Shown one piece after another: positions 1-7,630 of a DNA stretch of 64,000 bases. The translations under genes were made by a program, and so were the position numbers. Location: assembly GCF_018449435.1 (NCBI RefSeq), contig NZ_JAHCMU010000016.1, positions 1-64,000 on the forward strand, read 5' to 3'. The DNA comes from Flagellimonas sp. 389. Lineage in GTDB: Bacteria > Bacteroidota > Bacteroidia > Flavobacteriales > Flavobacteriaceae. Each line of letters begins with the position of its first letter. Position 1 is the first letter of the stretch. The notes beneath the pieces were generated by a model. That model had not been told where the DNA came from. It did no database searches and saw only the letters and a program-made list of their open reading frames with translations.

Positions 1-94
1 CTCGGTAAACTTGCTTTTTTTCATGTGACAGTTAAAATTTAAAGTTAGAAAATTCTAATTTTAAGCTGTCCTATTTTTAGGGAAGGCTACAGAA
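1..94. other. Leading intergenic sequence, no gene seen
   Basis: No open reading frame or convincing RNA structure is visible in this AT-rich stretch. It contains a T-rich run near position 15 that resembles the T-rich run upstream of the second repeat copy (about 5720), so the flanking repeat described next may begin here. The gene to which it is downstream lies outside the window. Confidence 0.4.
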
Positions 95-374
95 AATTGT
101 GTGTAAAATAAATTGCCAGAGCAATTTGATTTTATAAAACAATCGAGCGCTTGGTAGCGGCTATTTTACATAACGGCTAATTATAGATACAAATGTTTTA
201 AAAAACGCTGCGAAGCAAACCGCTTAATAGTTTAATGACCCAAGTTCCAATTATTCTTATGAAAACAAATGCTTCTGGGATATTTTACATAATACTACAT
301 TATAGCTATCAAATGGACTTCTCTCTTAAAATACCAATGATAACATTTGTACTATAATGTACCGCGTTATGTAA
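95..374. repeat. Structured non-coding repeat, copy A (left flank of R-M island)
   Basis: This non-coding element recurs in diverged form at 5753-6085. Shared blocks, in order: a 31-nt hairpin (104-134; stem TAAAAT+AAATTGC, loop CAGA, one bulged G), a 27-nt block at 164-190 identical to 5824-5850 except for one base, and a bipartite inverted repeat at the end. The latter has outer arms TTACATAA/TTATGTAA (285-292, 367-374) and inner arms TACATTATAG/CTATAATGTA (296-305, 352-361) with unequal spacers of 3 and 5 nt. That layout resembles a folded recombination site such as attC, but the core heptamers do not fit the classical consensus well. The two copies bracket the R-M/MarR island. Function is unknown; repeat status is directly visible. 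Confidence 0.65.
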
Positions 375-399
375 CTTTGCTTGGGAAAAGCAAAGTTTT
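373..399. terminator. Hairpin with T tract, possible terminator
   Basis: The 8-bp arms AACTTTGC (373-380) and GCAAAGTT (390-397) are perfectly complementary around a 9-nt loop and are followed by a short pyrimidine run. It directly abuts the end of repeat copy A and may insulate the island from upstream transcription. The remaining sequence to 560 holds another short hairpin (TCCGCC/GGCGGA near 488-512) but no gene. Confidence 0.35.
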
Positions 400-563
400 C
401 TTCTACAATTTCTCTTCAAATTTTTCTTCTAAAAACTTTCTCTGAAAAGGTAATGGAACACTTATTATGCGACCCGACTAGCTTGTCCGCCGAATCCGCT
501 TTTGGCGGAGAAGGAGGATAGGTGGGGAGTGTAATGTGTGTGGAATGATTAGATGTTCCTAGG

Positions 564-590
564 TTTTTATTTCTAGAGTTAATATATTTG
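564..590 (+). promoter_or_regulatory. Predicted Bacteroidota-type promoter of the methyltransferase gene
   Basis: TATATTTG at 583-590 matches the TAnnTTTG minus-7 element of Bacteroidota promoters exactly, with a T-rich stretch about 19 nt upstream standing in for the TTTG minus-33 box. Transcription would start around 597, about 20 nt before the start codon at 619. Confidence 0.4.
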
Positions 591-601
591 GTCTATAAAA
601 A

Positions 602-617
602 TTTTCGCCAACGAAAA
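602..617. promoter_or_regulatory. Small inverted repeat over the ribosome-binding region, possible operator
   Basis: TTTTCG and CGAAAA form 6-bp arms around a 4-nt spacer, ending one base before the methyltransferase start codon. The encoded methyltransferase carries an N-terminal helix-turn-helix, and some C5-methyltransferases with such extensions repress their own promoters. Use of this repeat as the operator is an inference. Confidence 0.3.
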
Positions 618-618
618 A

Positions 619-2043
619 ATGGAAGGTACCAAAATAACCACAAAAGAAGCTGCATCAAAATTAAATCTAACTCCGCAACAAGTTCGAAACCTTTGCCGGT
701 ATGACAAATTACCAGGAGAAAAACTTGGTAACTCCTGGATTATTAATGAGGAGGAAGTTGAGTATTATAAATCTAATAATAGTTGCGGTAAAACTGAGGA
801 TAAAAAATTATCCAAACAAGAAAACACGAATAGATTTAAGTTTAATGAACCAATAGCTCTTTCGTTTTTTACAGGCGCAATGGGATTGGATTTAGGTATA
901 GAGAAAGCAGGCTTTAAAACATTATTGGCCTGTGAGGTTGATAAAGCTAGTAGAAAGACGATAATTCGTAATAAGCCGGAAATAGCATTAATAGGTGATA
1001 TTCGCGACTATAGTGCTCAGGATATTCGAGAAAAAGCTGGTCTAACTGAAACGGACGAAATTGATTTAATTATTGGTGGCCCACCTTGTCAGGCTTTTAG
1101 TACGGCGGGTAAAAGGAAAGGATTTGAAGATGAGAGAGGCAATGTTTTTTTAAAGTTCATAGAAAGAATTCTTGAATTACAACCAAAGTATGCAGTAATA
1201 GAGAACGTTAGGGGTATATTATCTGCCCCTTTAAAACATAGGCCACATAATCAAAGAGGTAAGGAGTTTGATGATTTAGAGTTTCAAGAGTTAAAAGGCG
1301 GTGCTTTATTAAATATTGTAAATACAATGCGAGATAATGGTTATGGTGTAAGCTTTAATCTCTATAACTCAGCAAACTTTGGTACCCCACAAAAAAGGGA
1401 ACGTGTAATCATCATTGCTTCTCGTGATGGTAGTAGATTGCCATATTTAACTCCTACGCATTCTGAAAATGGCGAGTTTGGTTTACCTAAATGGACAACT
1501 TTCGCGGATGCTGTAAATAATTTGACTTCTGATTCAAAGAATCATGTCAATTTTCCAGAAAAACGACTAAAATACTACAGAATGCTCGGTCCGGGGCAGT
1601 ATTGGAAGGATTTACCATTAGAAACTCAAAAGGAGGCAATGGGTAAATCATTTTATTCTGGTGGTGGGAAAACAGGCTTTTTTAGAAGGTTAGCTTGGGA
1701 CAAGCCATCCCCAACTCTTGTAACGCACCCTGCAATGCCAGCAACAGATTTAGCGCATCCCGAAAAAAACAGACCTTTGACTGTTGAAGAGTACAAGAGA
1801 ATTCAACAATTTCCTGATGATTGGAATATCGAAGGAAGTTTGATTGAACAGTATAAACAAATTGGAAATGCCGTTCCTGTAGGATTGGGAAAAGCGGTTG
1901 GCAAAGCTATTTTGGCCCATATGAATGATAAGGTGCCTATCCAATACAAAGATTTCAAATATTCAAGATATACATCAACTAACGACAGAAGCTGGGAATT
2001 GAATATTATGAAAATAATGAATCAATATAAAATGGTCATTTGA
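619..2043 (+). CDS. Type II DNA (cytosine-5) methyltransferase with N-terminal HTH
   Basis: The protein (474 aa) transfers methyl groups from S-adenosylmethionine to C5 of cytosine within a target site, protecting host DNA from the partner nuclease. Residues 1-55 form a MerR/excisionase-like helix-turn-helix ([20 protein letters not shown]). The catalytic part follows in canonical order: motif [11 protein letters not shown] (84-93), motif IV GGPPCQ (153-158, nucleophile Cys157), motif VI ENVRG (195-199), motif VIII QKRERV (258-263), and motif X with [13 protein letters not shown] near 415. About 160 residues between motifs VIII and X contain the target-recognition region. The stop overlaps the start of the nuclease gene by one base, a typical R-M operon. 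The target sequence cannot be read from the protein. The HTH extension may autoregulate the operon. Confidence 0.95.
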   Translation: MEGTKITTKEAASKLNLTPQQVRNLCRYDKLPGEKLGNSWIINEEEVEYYKSNNSCGKTEDKKLSKQENTNRFKFNEPIALSFFTGAMGLDLGIEKAGFKTLLACEVDKASRKTIIRNKPEIALIGDIRDYSAQDIREKAGLTETDEIDLIIGGPPCQAFSTAGKRKGFEDERGNVFLKFIERILELQPKYAVIENVRGILSAPLKHRPHNQRGKEFDDLEFQELKGGALLNIVNTMRDNGYGVSFNLYNSANFGTPQKRERVIIIASRDGSRLPYLTPTHSENGEFGLPKWTTFADAVNNLTSDSKNHVNFPEKRLKYYRMLGPGQYWKDLPLETQKEAMGKSFYSGGGKTGFFRRLAWDKPSPTLVTHPAMPATDLAHPEKNRPLTVEEYKRIQQFPDDWNIEGSLIEQYKQIGNAVPVGLGKAVGKAILAHMNDKVPIQYKDFKYSRYTSTNDRSWELNIMKIMNQYKMVI

Positions 2044-2789
2044 TGAATGATTTGAATCTAGATGACGTAAAGCAGTACGTTGAGGATAACATTGGCACTT
2101 TCCACAAGAAAAGAACAGATAAGCTGGCCGACCTTGAGTTAAAGACAATTCTAAAAAGGAAAAATCCCTATTTATTTAAAGCCAAAAATGTTTTGGTTGC
2201 TGCTGAGATAATCCAAGGTATTTTAGATGCATGGGTTTCATCAAGTGAAGAAGGTATTTTTGGCGACTGGCTCGAAGGACTTGCAATTTTTGTAAATCAA
2301 AAAGTATATGGCGGTTGGAAATCTGGTATGGATGGTATAGACTTGGAATTTGATAAAAATGGTGCGAGACACATAGTTACTATAAAATCCGGACCAGATT
2401 GGTCAAATAGTAGTTCTTGGAAGAAAATGATTGATAATTTTGATTCCGCTAGAAAAAGGCTTAAAACTTCAGGTGGGGGAGTCAATGTTGTAGCCGTAAA
2501 CGGATGTTGTTACGGTAGATCATCAAAACGTTATGAGTATAAGAAAAAGGGTGATCTATATAAATATTGTGGGCAATCATTCTGGGCTTATATTTCCAAC
2601 GATGATGATTTATATAAGGATTTAATCGTACCAATAGGTTATAAGGCTAAAGAGAAGAACGAAGAATTTCTAGAATCTTATTCCAAAATATTAAACAAAT
2701 TTACTTTAGAATTTTCGCAAAGTTTCTGCTTTGAAAACGGAGAAATTGATTGGGATAAATTGGTAGAATTCAATTCAAGTAGACGCTAG
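2043..2789 (+). CDS. PmeII-family type II restriction endonuclease
   Basis: This 248-residue protein is translationally coupled to the methyltransferase (TGATG overlap; an alternative TTG lies one codon upstream). The residues E78 (in GDWLEGL), D100 (in GMDGIDLEF) and K115 (in VTIKSG) fit a PD-(D/E)XK nuclease core in which the usual acid before the lysine is replaced. The overall sequence resembles what I recall of the PmeII family of type II endonucleases. It should cut unmethylated copies of the sequence that the upstream enzyme modifies. The family name rests on memory and context; that it is the cognate nuclease is strongly supported by gene order. Confidence 0.8.
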   Translation: MNDLNLDDVKQYVEDNIGTFHKKRTDKLADLELKTILKRKNPYLFKAKNVLVAAEIIQGILDAWVSSSEEGIFGDWLEGLAIFVNQKVYGGWKSGMDGIDLEFDKNGARHIVTIKSGPDWSNSSSWKKMIDNFDSARKRLKTSGGGVNVVAVNGCCYGRSSKRYEYKKKGDLYKYCGQSFWAYISNDDDLYKDLIVPIGYKAKEKNEEFLESYSKILNKFTLEFSQSFCFENGEIDWDKLVEFNSSRR

Positions 2790-2803
2790 TTACACTTATT
2801 AAA

Positions 2804-3310
2804 ATGATTAATTGGCAATACTTTCCGAAGTCCGATAAAATTCCTTCACATTTAAGCGAATTAGTTGAAGTCTTTGAAAACCATAAAGAAAAGATTGCAT
2901 CAGAGAATCATCAGTTTTCTAGTGATGAAGTCTTAACAAGACTACGGGATGGGTTTGAGCTAATTGGATATAAAGTGGAAAAGTCAAAAAAGTGAGTCGA
3001 TAAGATTCAGGTACCTGTTTTATTTGGTAGAAATGGGAAGCTCGATAAATATTTCGAGGCTGACGGTTTAAATGAAGAGTTTAAAACGGTAATAGAAGTA
3101 GAAGCGGGAAGAGCTGTTGCAAACTATCAGTTTCTGAAAGACATTTTTCAGGCCTCTGTTATGCACGATATTGAATATCTAGTTATTGCAGTTAGAAATA
3201 TCTATAAATCTGGTAGAGATTTCGAAAAAGTAATATCGTTTTTGGATACTCTTTATGCAAGTAATAGATTGAAGCTGCCTCTATCAGGGATATTAATTAT
3301 CGGTTACTAA
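2804..3310 (+). pseudogene. Third island gene, interrupted by an in-frame TGA at 2993
   Basis: An ATG at 2804, 14 nt after the nuclease gene, opens a frame that runs to a TAA at 3308-3310 with a single internal TGA at 2993-2995. There is no frameshift: after the stop the same frame reads a plausible protein containing VPVLFGRNG, TVIEVEAGRAVANYQFLKD and a C-terminal PLSGILIIGY. The intact product would be about 168 residues. The post-stop half resembles a conserved bacterial family with an EVEAGR signature that I associate with nuclease-like or R-M-linked proteins; the E-x-E and downstream lysine could be a PD-(D/E)XK core. The first 63 residues may still be made. A sequencing error or recent nonsense mutation is most likely. 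Confidence 0.7.
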
Positions 3311-3571
3311 AATGAGGATTCTAGGTACAAGGTTAATGGCCTAAGAGAATTTTAGCAAAACAATAGGCTAGTGGAGCGGCCATATTCTAGAGGGCTGGTA
3401 ATTAGGTTTCTTCACCACCTTAATGCTTCAAAGAGTTGAGAGCAGTCTTAAGATTTAGAATGCTTTCTAGAATATAGCGACTGAGCCGTACATTGTTTCT
3501 AAGATTATCTGTAAGCCTTGATTTTTTTGTTACTTTTTTTATCAAGAAAAAAAGTAAAGAAACACTATCGA
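3311..3571. other. Gene-free gap with a common flavobacterial hairpin
   Basis: No gene is visible. Near its end, GTTACTTTTTTT (3529-3540) and the A-rich AAAAAAAGTAAAG (about 3547-3559) form an A/T hairpin of a kind often seen in flavobacterial intergenic DNA. A frame starting with TTG at 3518 runs through this hairpin into the next gene but encodes an implausible leader. Confidence 0.4.
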
Positions 3572-4006
3572 ATGAAAGAATTTCGCAAGCAAGCAGAAAG
3601 CGTATTAAGGATTAAGTTGACCAAAGAAGGTCTTGAAATCAGTGCTAAAGAAAATGGTAGAGATGGAGTTGATTTTACTGTAAAAAGTGAAAACGGAAAG
3701 CAATCAGAAATCTTTTTACAACCAATGGAATTGATTGCGCAACAAAGCTCAAAAGTTCCAAAAGAAAAATTAGGCGAACCTAGAGAAACCCTTTGGGTAG
3801 CATTAATAGGTTTTATTCCTAATAAAGATCCATTAATATTTTTAATTCCTTCTGAAACCCTTGTAAAACCAGATAATTTCGTGTTTTTTGAGAATAATGT
3901 TGGCATGCACACATACTTATCAAATTGGGAAATAAAGGTCTTTACAAAAGGTATGGAAAAGTTAGGCGAGTATATTAGCTACAATCAAATAGAGCACTTT
4001 TGGTAA
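3572..4006 (+). CDS. Uncharacterised small protein (DUF4365/PDDEXK-like?)
   Basis: The 144-residue soluble protein starts at the ATG at 3572; a longer frame from TTG at 3518 would translate a non-coding hairpin and is not favoured. The pattern DGVDFTVKSENGKQSEIFLQ near residue 30, followed by a beta-rich segment (TLWVALIGFIPNKDPLIFLIPS), recalls the layout of small DUF4365-like PD-(D/E)XK proteins, but the expected Q-x-K signature is missing, so catalysis is doubtful. It lies between the R-M genes and the MarR gene, inside the repeat-flanked island, and could be a defence accessory protein. I do not recognise the family with certainty. Confidence 0.6.
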   Translation: MKEFRKQAESVLRIKLTKEGLEISAKENGRDGVDFTVKSENGKQSEIFLQPMELIAQQSSKVPKEKLGEPRETLWVALIGFIPNKDPLIFLIPSETLVKPDNFVFFENNVGMHTYLSNWEIKVFTKGMEKLGEYISYNQIEHFW

Positions 4007-4034
4007 AGTTCTTTGGAGTTTTCTCGATAAATAT

Positions 4035-4065
4035 TTTGTATTATTTGATATATCAAATATATTTA
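4035..4065 (+). promoter_or_regulatory. MarR-gene promoter with an 18-bp palindromic operator in its spacer
   Basis: TTTG (4035-4038) and TATATTTA (4058-4065) are separated by 19 nt, matching the minus-33/minus-7 layout of Bacteroidota promoters. The spacer contains the perfect 18-bp palindrome TATTTGATATATCAAATA (4042-4059), which overlaps the first bases of the minus-7 box. A dimeric repressor bound here would exclude RNA polymerase, so autorepression by the MarR protein encoded 17 nt downstream is likely. An additional half-site ATCAAAT lies at about 4067-4073. Confidence 0.6.
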
Positions 4066-4081
4066 CATCAAATAAGTTATC

Positions 4082-4516
4082 ATGAACCTAAAAGCACCAA
4101 CTGATATCGTCATCTATTCTATTGAAAAAGCTATCAAAACGTATAGAAAATTTGCTCAAAATAACATTCGTAAAATTGAAAGTAACATTACCGTAGACCA
4201 AGCACTTCTGCTTATACTTTTACAGAATAGACCTGAACTAACACAAGTAGAAATGGCAGAGGTTTTATTTAAAGATTATGCTTCGATTACCCGAATGATT
4301 GAACTTATGGTAAAGAATGAATACTTGACAAGGAACGAAAGCCAAGAGGATAGAAGGCGAAAAGAATTGATTATTTCTAAAAAGGGCGAAAATATAATAA
4401 AGAAACTCTTTCCGGTAATTGAAGATAATAGAAATACTGCTCTGAAAGGATTAAGTCAGTCAGAAATAGAGCAATTGGATTCCCTTTTAAAAATAATAAT
4501 AAATAACTGTAATTGA
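4082..4516 (+). CDS. MarR-family transcriptional regulator
   Basis: The 144-residue protein has the MarR winged-helix layout: an N-terminal dimerisation helix, then recognition region (LTQVEMAEVLFKDYASITRMIELMVKNEYL), a basic wing (NESQEDRRRKELIISKKG) and C-terminal helices. It probably represses its own transcription from the palindrome-containing promoter immediately upstream and controls the serine-hydrolase lipoprotein that begins 8 nt after its stop. MarR proteins usually respond to small phenolic or lipophilic ligands or oxidants; no cysteine is present in the DNA-binding region, so ligand sensing is more likely than thiol oxidation. The ligand is unknown. Confidence 0.88.
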   Translation: MNLKAPTDIVIYSIEKAIKTYRKFAQNNIRKIESNITVDQALLLILLQNRPELTQVEMAEVLFKDYASITRMIELMVKNEYLTRNESQEDRRRKELIISKKGENIIKKLFPVIEDNRNTALKGLSQSEIEQLDSLLKIIINNCN

Positions 4517-4523
4517 AATAAAA

Positions 4524-5531
4524 ATGAAATACTTATCTATCATAATACTGATTACCGCCTTATTCGCAAGCTGTAAAGATGGCGTGAAGAAAAACGTTGA
4601 TAAAAATGAAGATGGCAAAATTCTAGAAATAAAAAGCTATCTAACTGAACAGGCTAAAAAAGACAGTTTGCATGGGGTAGTGCTAATTGGGAAAAATGAT
4701 GAAATAATTCTGAATGAAGCATACGGATATGTCGATTTAGATTCTATTGAAAAGCACACTTTAGAAGGTCAACTTGGACTGGCCTCAATGGGTAAAATGT
4801 TTACCGCCCTTGCTATTATGAAGCTTGAATCGCAAGGTAAACTTGCTTTAGAGGATTTAGCAAGCAAATATCTTAATAATATTGAAAATAATGTGATTAG
4901 AGATAGCGTAAAGATTAAGCATTTCCTTTCTCATACTAGTGGCTTAGGCAGCTATTGGGACGAACTCGGAGATGATGAAAGAGGTAATGACCTAGAATAT
5001 ATTTATTCATTAATAAAGAATGATACATTGGTAGGTTCATTTGGAAAACATAATTATAGCAATTCGGGCTATATATTCCTTGGTAAAATAATTGAAAAAG
5101 TTACCGGAATGCCTTACAGCGAATACGTGCAAAAAAAAATATTGAATCCATGTCAAATGTCCAGTACAGAAATCAATTCGCCAGATGGTGGAGGAAAAAC
5201 TACAGCTGAGGATATGTGGAAATTTGGTCAAGCACTAAGAAAAAAAGAATTTGTTGATGATAAATTCAAGATTATGATTCAAAAACAATCCGATGGTGAC
5301 TACGGCTATGGATTTATGGTCAAAACTTTAAACAGCAGCAAAATTTACGGACATACAGGAGGATATTGGGAAGAAGGCGAAAAGCTTGGAGTTGCATCAG
5401 CTTTGGATATCATCCATGAGGAATATACGGTTGTTGTTCTTACCAATAGAAACCCTAGTCTGGGAGGAAAGAAAGTCCGAGATTATTTGCACGAAACTTT
5501 AACCTCAGAAATTGAAAACACAAAACAATAG
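4524..5531 (+). CDS. Serine hydrolase, beta-lactamase fold, lipoprotein
   Basis: The protein (335 aa) begins with a lipoprotein signal peptide ending in the lipobox FASC, so it is membrane-anchored and faces the periplasm. It has the three penicilloyl-serine transferase signatures: S-x-x-K as SMGK (about residue 91), Y-x-N as YSN (about 178), and H-T-G as YGHTGG (about 273). Class C beta-lactamases, esterases and D-Ala peptidases share this fold, and the sequence does not separate these. It is co-transcribed with the MarR gene 8 nt upstream, suggesting substrate- or stress-inducible expression. Beta-lactamase activity should not be assumed. Confidence 0.85.
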   Translation: MKYLSIIILITALFASCKDGVKKNVDKNEDGKILEIKSYLTEQAKKDSLHGVVLIGKNDEIILNEAYGYVDLDSIEKHTLEGQLGLASMGKMFTALAIMKLESQGKLALEDLASKYLNNIENNVIRDSVKIKHFLSHTSGLGSYWDELGDDERGNDLEYIYSLIKNDTLVGSFGKHNYSNSGYIFLGKIIEKVTGMPYSEYVQKKILNPCQMSSTEINSPDGGGKTTAEDMWKFGQALRKKEFVDDKFKIMIQKQSDGDYGYGFMVKTLNSSKIYGHTGGYWEEGEKLGVASALDIIHEEYTVVVLTNRNPSLGGKKVRDYLHETLTSEIENTKQ

Positions 5532-5752
5532 TTTCTATTTGACATAATGTTAAAAGCACTTAAAGTAAAAGTTGAAACAAAGACGAGAGGTTAGCAAGGG
5601 CTTAGAAATTTCCTCGCAGAGAAATTTTAAGCTGTTGCGGCACGCTGACGAGAAGTCTGTGAAAAATTTATTGACGAGAAGTTTCTCATAAATCGCGTAT
5701 TTCTAAAGAATCTAAAAGTTTTGCTTTTTTTGGCGCTGGCCAAGCGGCTGGG
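5532..5752. other. Intergenic sequence at the right end of the island
   Basis: No gene is visible. Two related fragments reading GACGAGAAGT (about 5647-5656 and 5672-5681) form a short direct repeat. The segment precedes repeat copy B. The stretch 6086-6316 after copy B likewise holds no recognisable gene and leads into the DUF2490 gene. Confidence 0.4.
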
Positions 5753-6085
5753 AATTGCGTATAAAATAAAATGCCTGAGCATTTTGATTTTATGAAAGCA
5801 ATAAGCTGTTGGCTGTGCGGCAATTTTACATAACGACTAATTATAGATACAGCCGAAAGGTTTCTCGCAGGGTTGCTAAAAATTTGAAATTTTATAAAAA
5901 GTTTTTTCTGTGTAGAAATATTGAAGCTACGTAAATTAAACAGGTTGATGACCCTGTTGGTAATTCCCTTAAAAGCTATAAACGTGAGGGATATTTTACA
6001 TAATAGAATTATAGCTTACAGCTAAAGTACTGAATCAGAAATACTTATAATCCATTCTGTACTATAATCTATATTATGTAAAATA
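5753..6085. repeat. Structured non-coding repeat, copy B (right flank of island)
   Basis: This is the partner of the element at 95-374. Its hairpin (5761-5793; stem ATAAAAT+AAAATGC, loop CTGA, same bulged G) differs from copy A by a compensatory change: a T-A pair in A is an A-T pair here. The 27-nt block at 5824-5850 is nearly identical to 164-190. The terminal inverted repeat has 14-nt outer arms (5992-6005 and 6072-6085) and 7-nt inner arms ATTATAG/CTATAAT (6008-6014, 6062-6068). The middle section is about 50 nt longer than in copy A. Conservation of the structure in diverged copies suggests the folded form matters. Confidence 0.65.
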
Positions 6086-6316
6086 AGAATTTAAGATATC
6101 ATGATTATACCACCTCTCCATCCGTTAGTTTCTAAGTAACTGGTTCTATATCAACATTAAAACGAAATCCCAATATAACTCATAGGTAATTTATATTCAA
6201 TCACAATGATATTTTTCAGGAGAGAGTTCCATTTTAGAAAGTATCTTCGCACCTTCATAACCTTTCAGGTAGCGTTTATTGTTGCTTTTTCACGCTCCTA
6301 GACCAAACAGGAAAAA

Positions 6317-7102
6317 TTGAACCAGTTGAAATCTTTCGCCATTGTTGTAACCTTAGCTTTATTTTTGGTAAATCACTCATCTTACGGGCAAGAGCTTCCT
6401 GAAAAAATTGTAAATGAAAATGCTCAATTTTGGGTTTCAACAAATAATGTATTCAGAATTGCCAATCGTTGGGCCATTTTGAACGATATACATATTCGTA
6501 GAAACAATTTTTTAGCGGACCCAAATTTCTACTTCCTTCGCGTTGGTGGCCAATACTATTTAAATGCTAACCTTCGATTAGCGACAGGTTATGCACATCT
6601 TTGGTTGACCCCCACCGGTGATTGGGACAATTTTCTAAACGAGGATAGAATTTACCAGCAGTTAAGTATATCTAAACGTTATGAAAAAATGAACGCTTTG
6701 TTTCGAATCAGATTAGAGCAACGCTTTTTCAATAATGTGGAAAATGGTCAATCCTTAAATGACGATTTTTTTGTTAACCGTATTCGATTTCTGGTCAGTG
6801 CTGGGCTTCCCTTTAAACAAAATGGGCCTACGGAACTTATATTGGCTAATGAAACACATCTGAATTTTGGTAAGGATGTTGTCTTTAATACCTTTAACCA
6901 AAACAGGTTAACTGTTGGCATAAAGCATAAAATAAATAAAAGTTGGAAAGTGGATTGCGGCTATATGATGGTCTATCAACAACTCGCTGCAGGTAATGTT
7001 TATAACCTTAATCATACCCTGCGTCTCTTCTTTTATGGCAGCTTTGATTTTAGGAAGAATAAAAAATTACCATTTAACGAAGTAAGACATGGTGACGAGT
7101 AA
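6317..7102 (+). CDS. DUF2490 outer-membrane beta-barrel protein
   Basis: The start is a TTG at 6317 preceded by AGGAAAAA; there is no in-frame ATG before residue about 115, so TTG is the credible start. The N-terminus is a signal peptide ending in SSYGQ (about residue 24). The mature protein is a series of alternating amphipathic strands (QFWVSTNNVFRI, LNDIHIRRNNF, YYLNANLRLATGYAHLW, LFRIRLEQRFF) as in the DUF2490 barrel family, with a terminal strand LFFYGSFDF. The role of the family is unknown. It is the first gene outside the repeat-flanked island and is transcribed toward the convergent DUF983 gene. Confidence 0.85.
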   Translation: MNQLKSFAIVVTLALFLVNHSSYGQELPEKIVNENAQFWVSTNNVFRIANRWAILNDIHIRRNNFLADPNFYFLRVGGQYYLNANLRLATGYAHLWLTPTGDWDNFLNEDRIYQQLSISKRYEKMNALFRIRLEQRFFNNVENGQSLNDDFFVNRIRFLVSAGLPFKQNGPTELILANETHLNFGKDVVFNTFNQNRLTVGIKHKINKSWKVDCGYMMVYQQLAAGNVYNLNHTLRLFFYGSFDFRKNKKLPFNEVRHGDE

Positions 7103-7134
7103 CACAGATTCTTCCCTTTGGTGAACATTCACGA

Positions 7135-7533
7135 CTATTTAAGAACTTCTTTACGAGACTTCGTTTTTTCAAAACTCATAAACAGATTGATCCAAATATT
7201 TCTAGAGATTCTTAAAATCAACGGTAACGAGGCAAACATAACAACTACGATAATACCATAGGTTGTGATTAGGCCTATATCAAAAACCAAATAGGATAAT
7301 ACAAATGCAAACCCGGCGAAAAAAAGTCCGACCGGATAACTCACATACATGGCTCCATAGAAAAATGACGGTTCAATTTTATACTTGGTTTTACAGTTGC
7401 TGCAGCGCTCCTTCATTTTTAAGGTTTTGGACAGTTTGTAGGGGTTCCGTTCCAAATACATACTCTCACTTTGACAAACAGGACATGCACCCTTTACTAT
7501 ACTATAAATTTTAGTTCCCTTTAAAAACTTCAC
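7135..7533 (-). CDS. DUF983 family membrane protein with zinc ribbon
   Basis: The 132-residue protein has an N-terminal zinc-ribbon-like module, CPVCQ (residues 17-21) and CSNC (about 43-46), followed by two hydrophobic segments (about 60-83 and 88-109) and a basic tail. This is the DUF983 layout. The function is unknown; the cysteine pairs probably bind a metal on the cytoplasmic side. It is convergent with the DUF2490 gene and divergent from the AraC gene. Confidence 0.85.
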   Translation of the reverse strand: MKFLKGTKIYSIVKGACPVCQSESMYLERNPYKLSKTLKMKERCSNCKTKYKIEPSFFYGAMYVSYPVGLFFAGFAFVLSYLVFDIGLITTYGIIVVVMFASLPLILRISRNIWINLFMSFEKTKSRKEVLK

Positions 7534-7630
7534 GACATATGTATTTGCCTTGCAAATGTAGGTAACAACTCCAACAACGCTTTCGCACGGATATCGCTAC
7601 TTTTTGTACTTTTAGGACATATTCTGTGCA

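Noticed and set aside
2993..2995. In-frame TGA as a selenocysteine codon
   Set aside because: No selenocysteine insertion hairpin was seen just after it, and the surrounding residues (KSKK before, VDKI after) do not resemble a redox site. A nonsense mutation is simpler.
3518..3571. TTG-started extension of the 3572-4006 gene
   Set aside because: It translates the arms of an A/T-rich non-coding hairpin and yields an odd hydrophobic-basic leader. The ATG at 3572 is preferred.
4524..5531. Calling the lipoprotein a beta-lactamase (resistance gene)
   Set aside because: The S-x-x-K, Y-x-N and H-T-G motifs are shared by esterases and peptidases, and the three such genes in the window differ greatly, so antibiotic resistance is not supported.
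95..6085. Repeat pair as an insertion sequence or transposon ends
   Set aside because: No transposase lies between them, the copies are direct rather than inverted, and no target-site duplication is visible.
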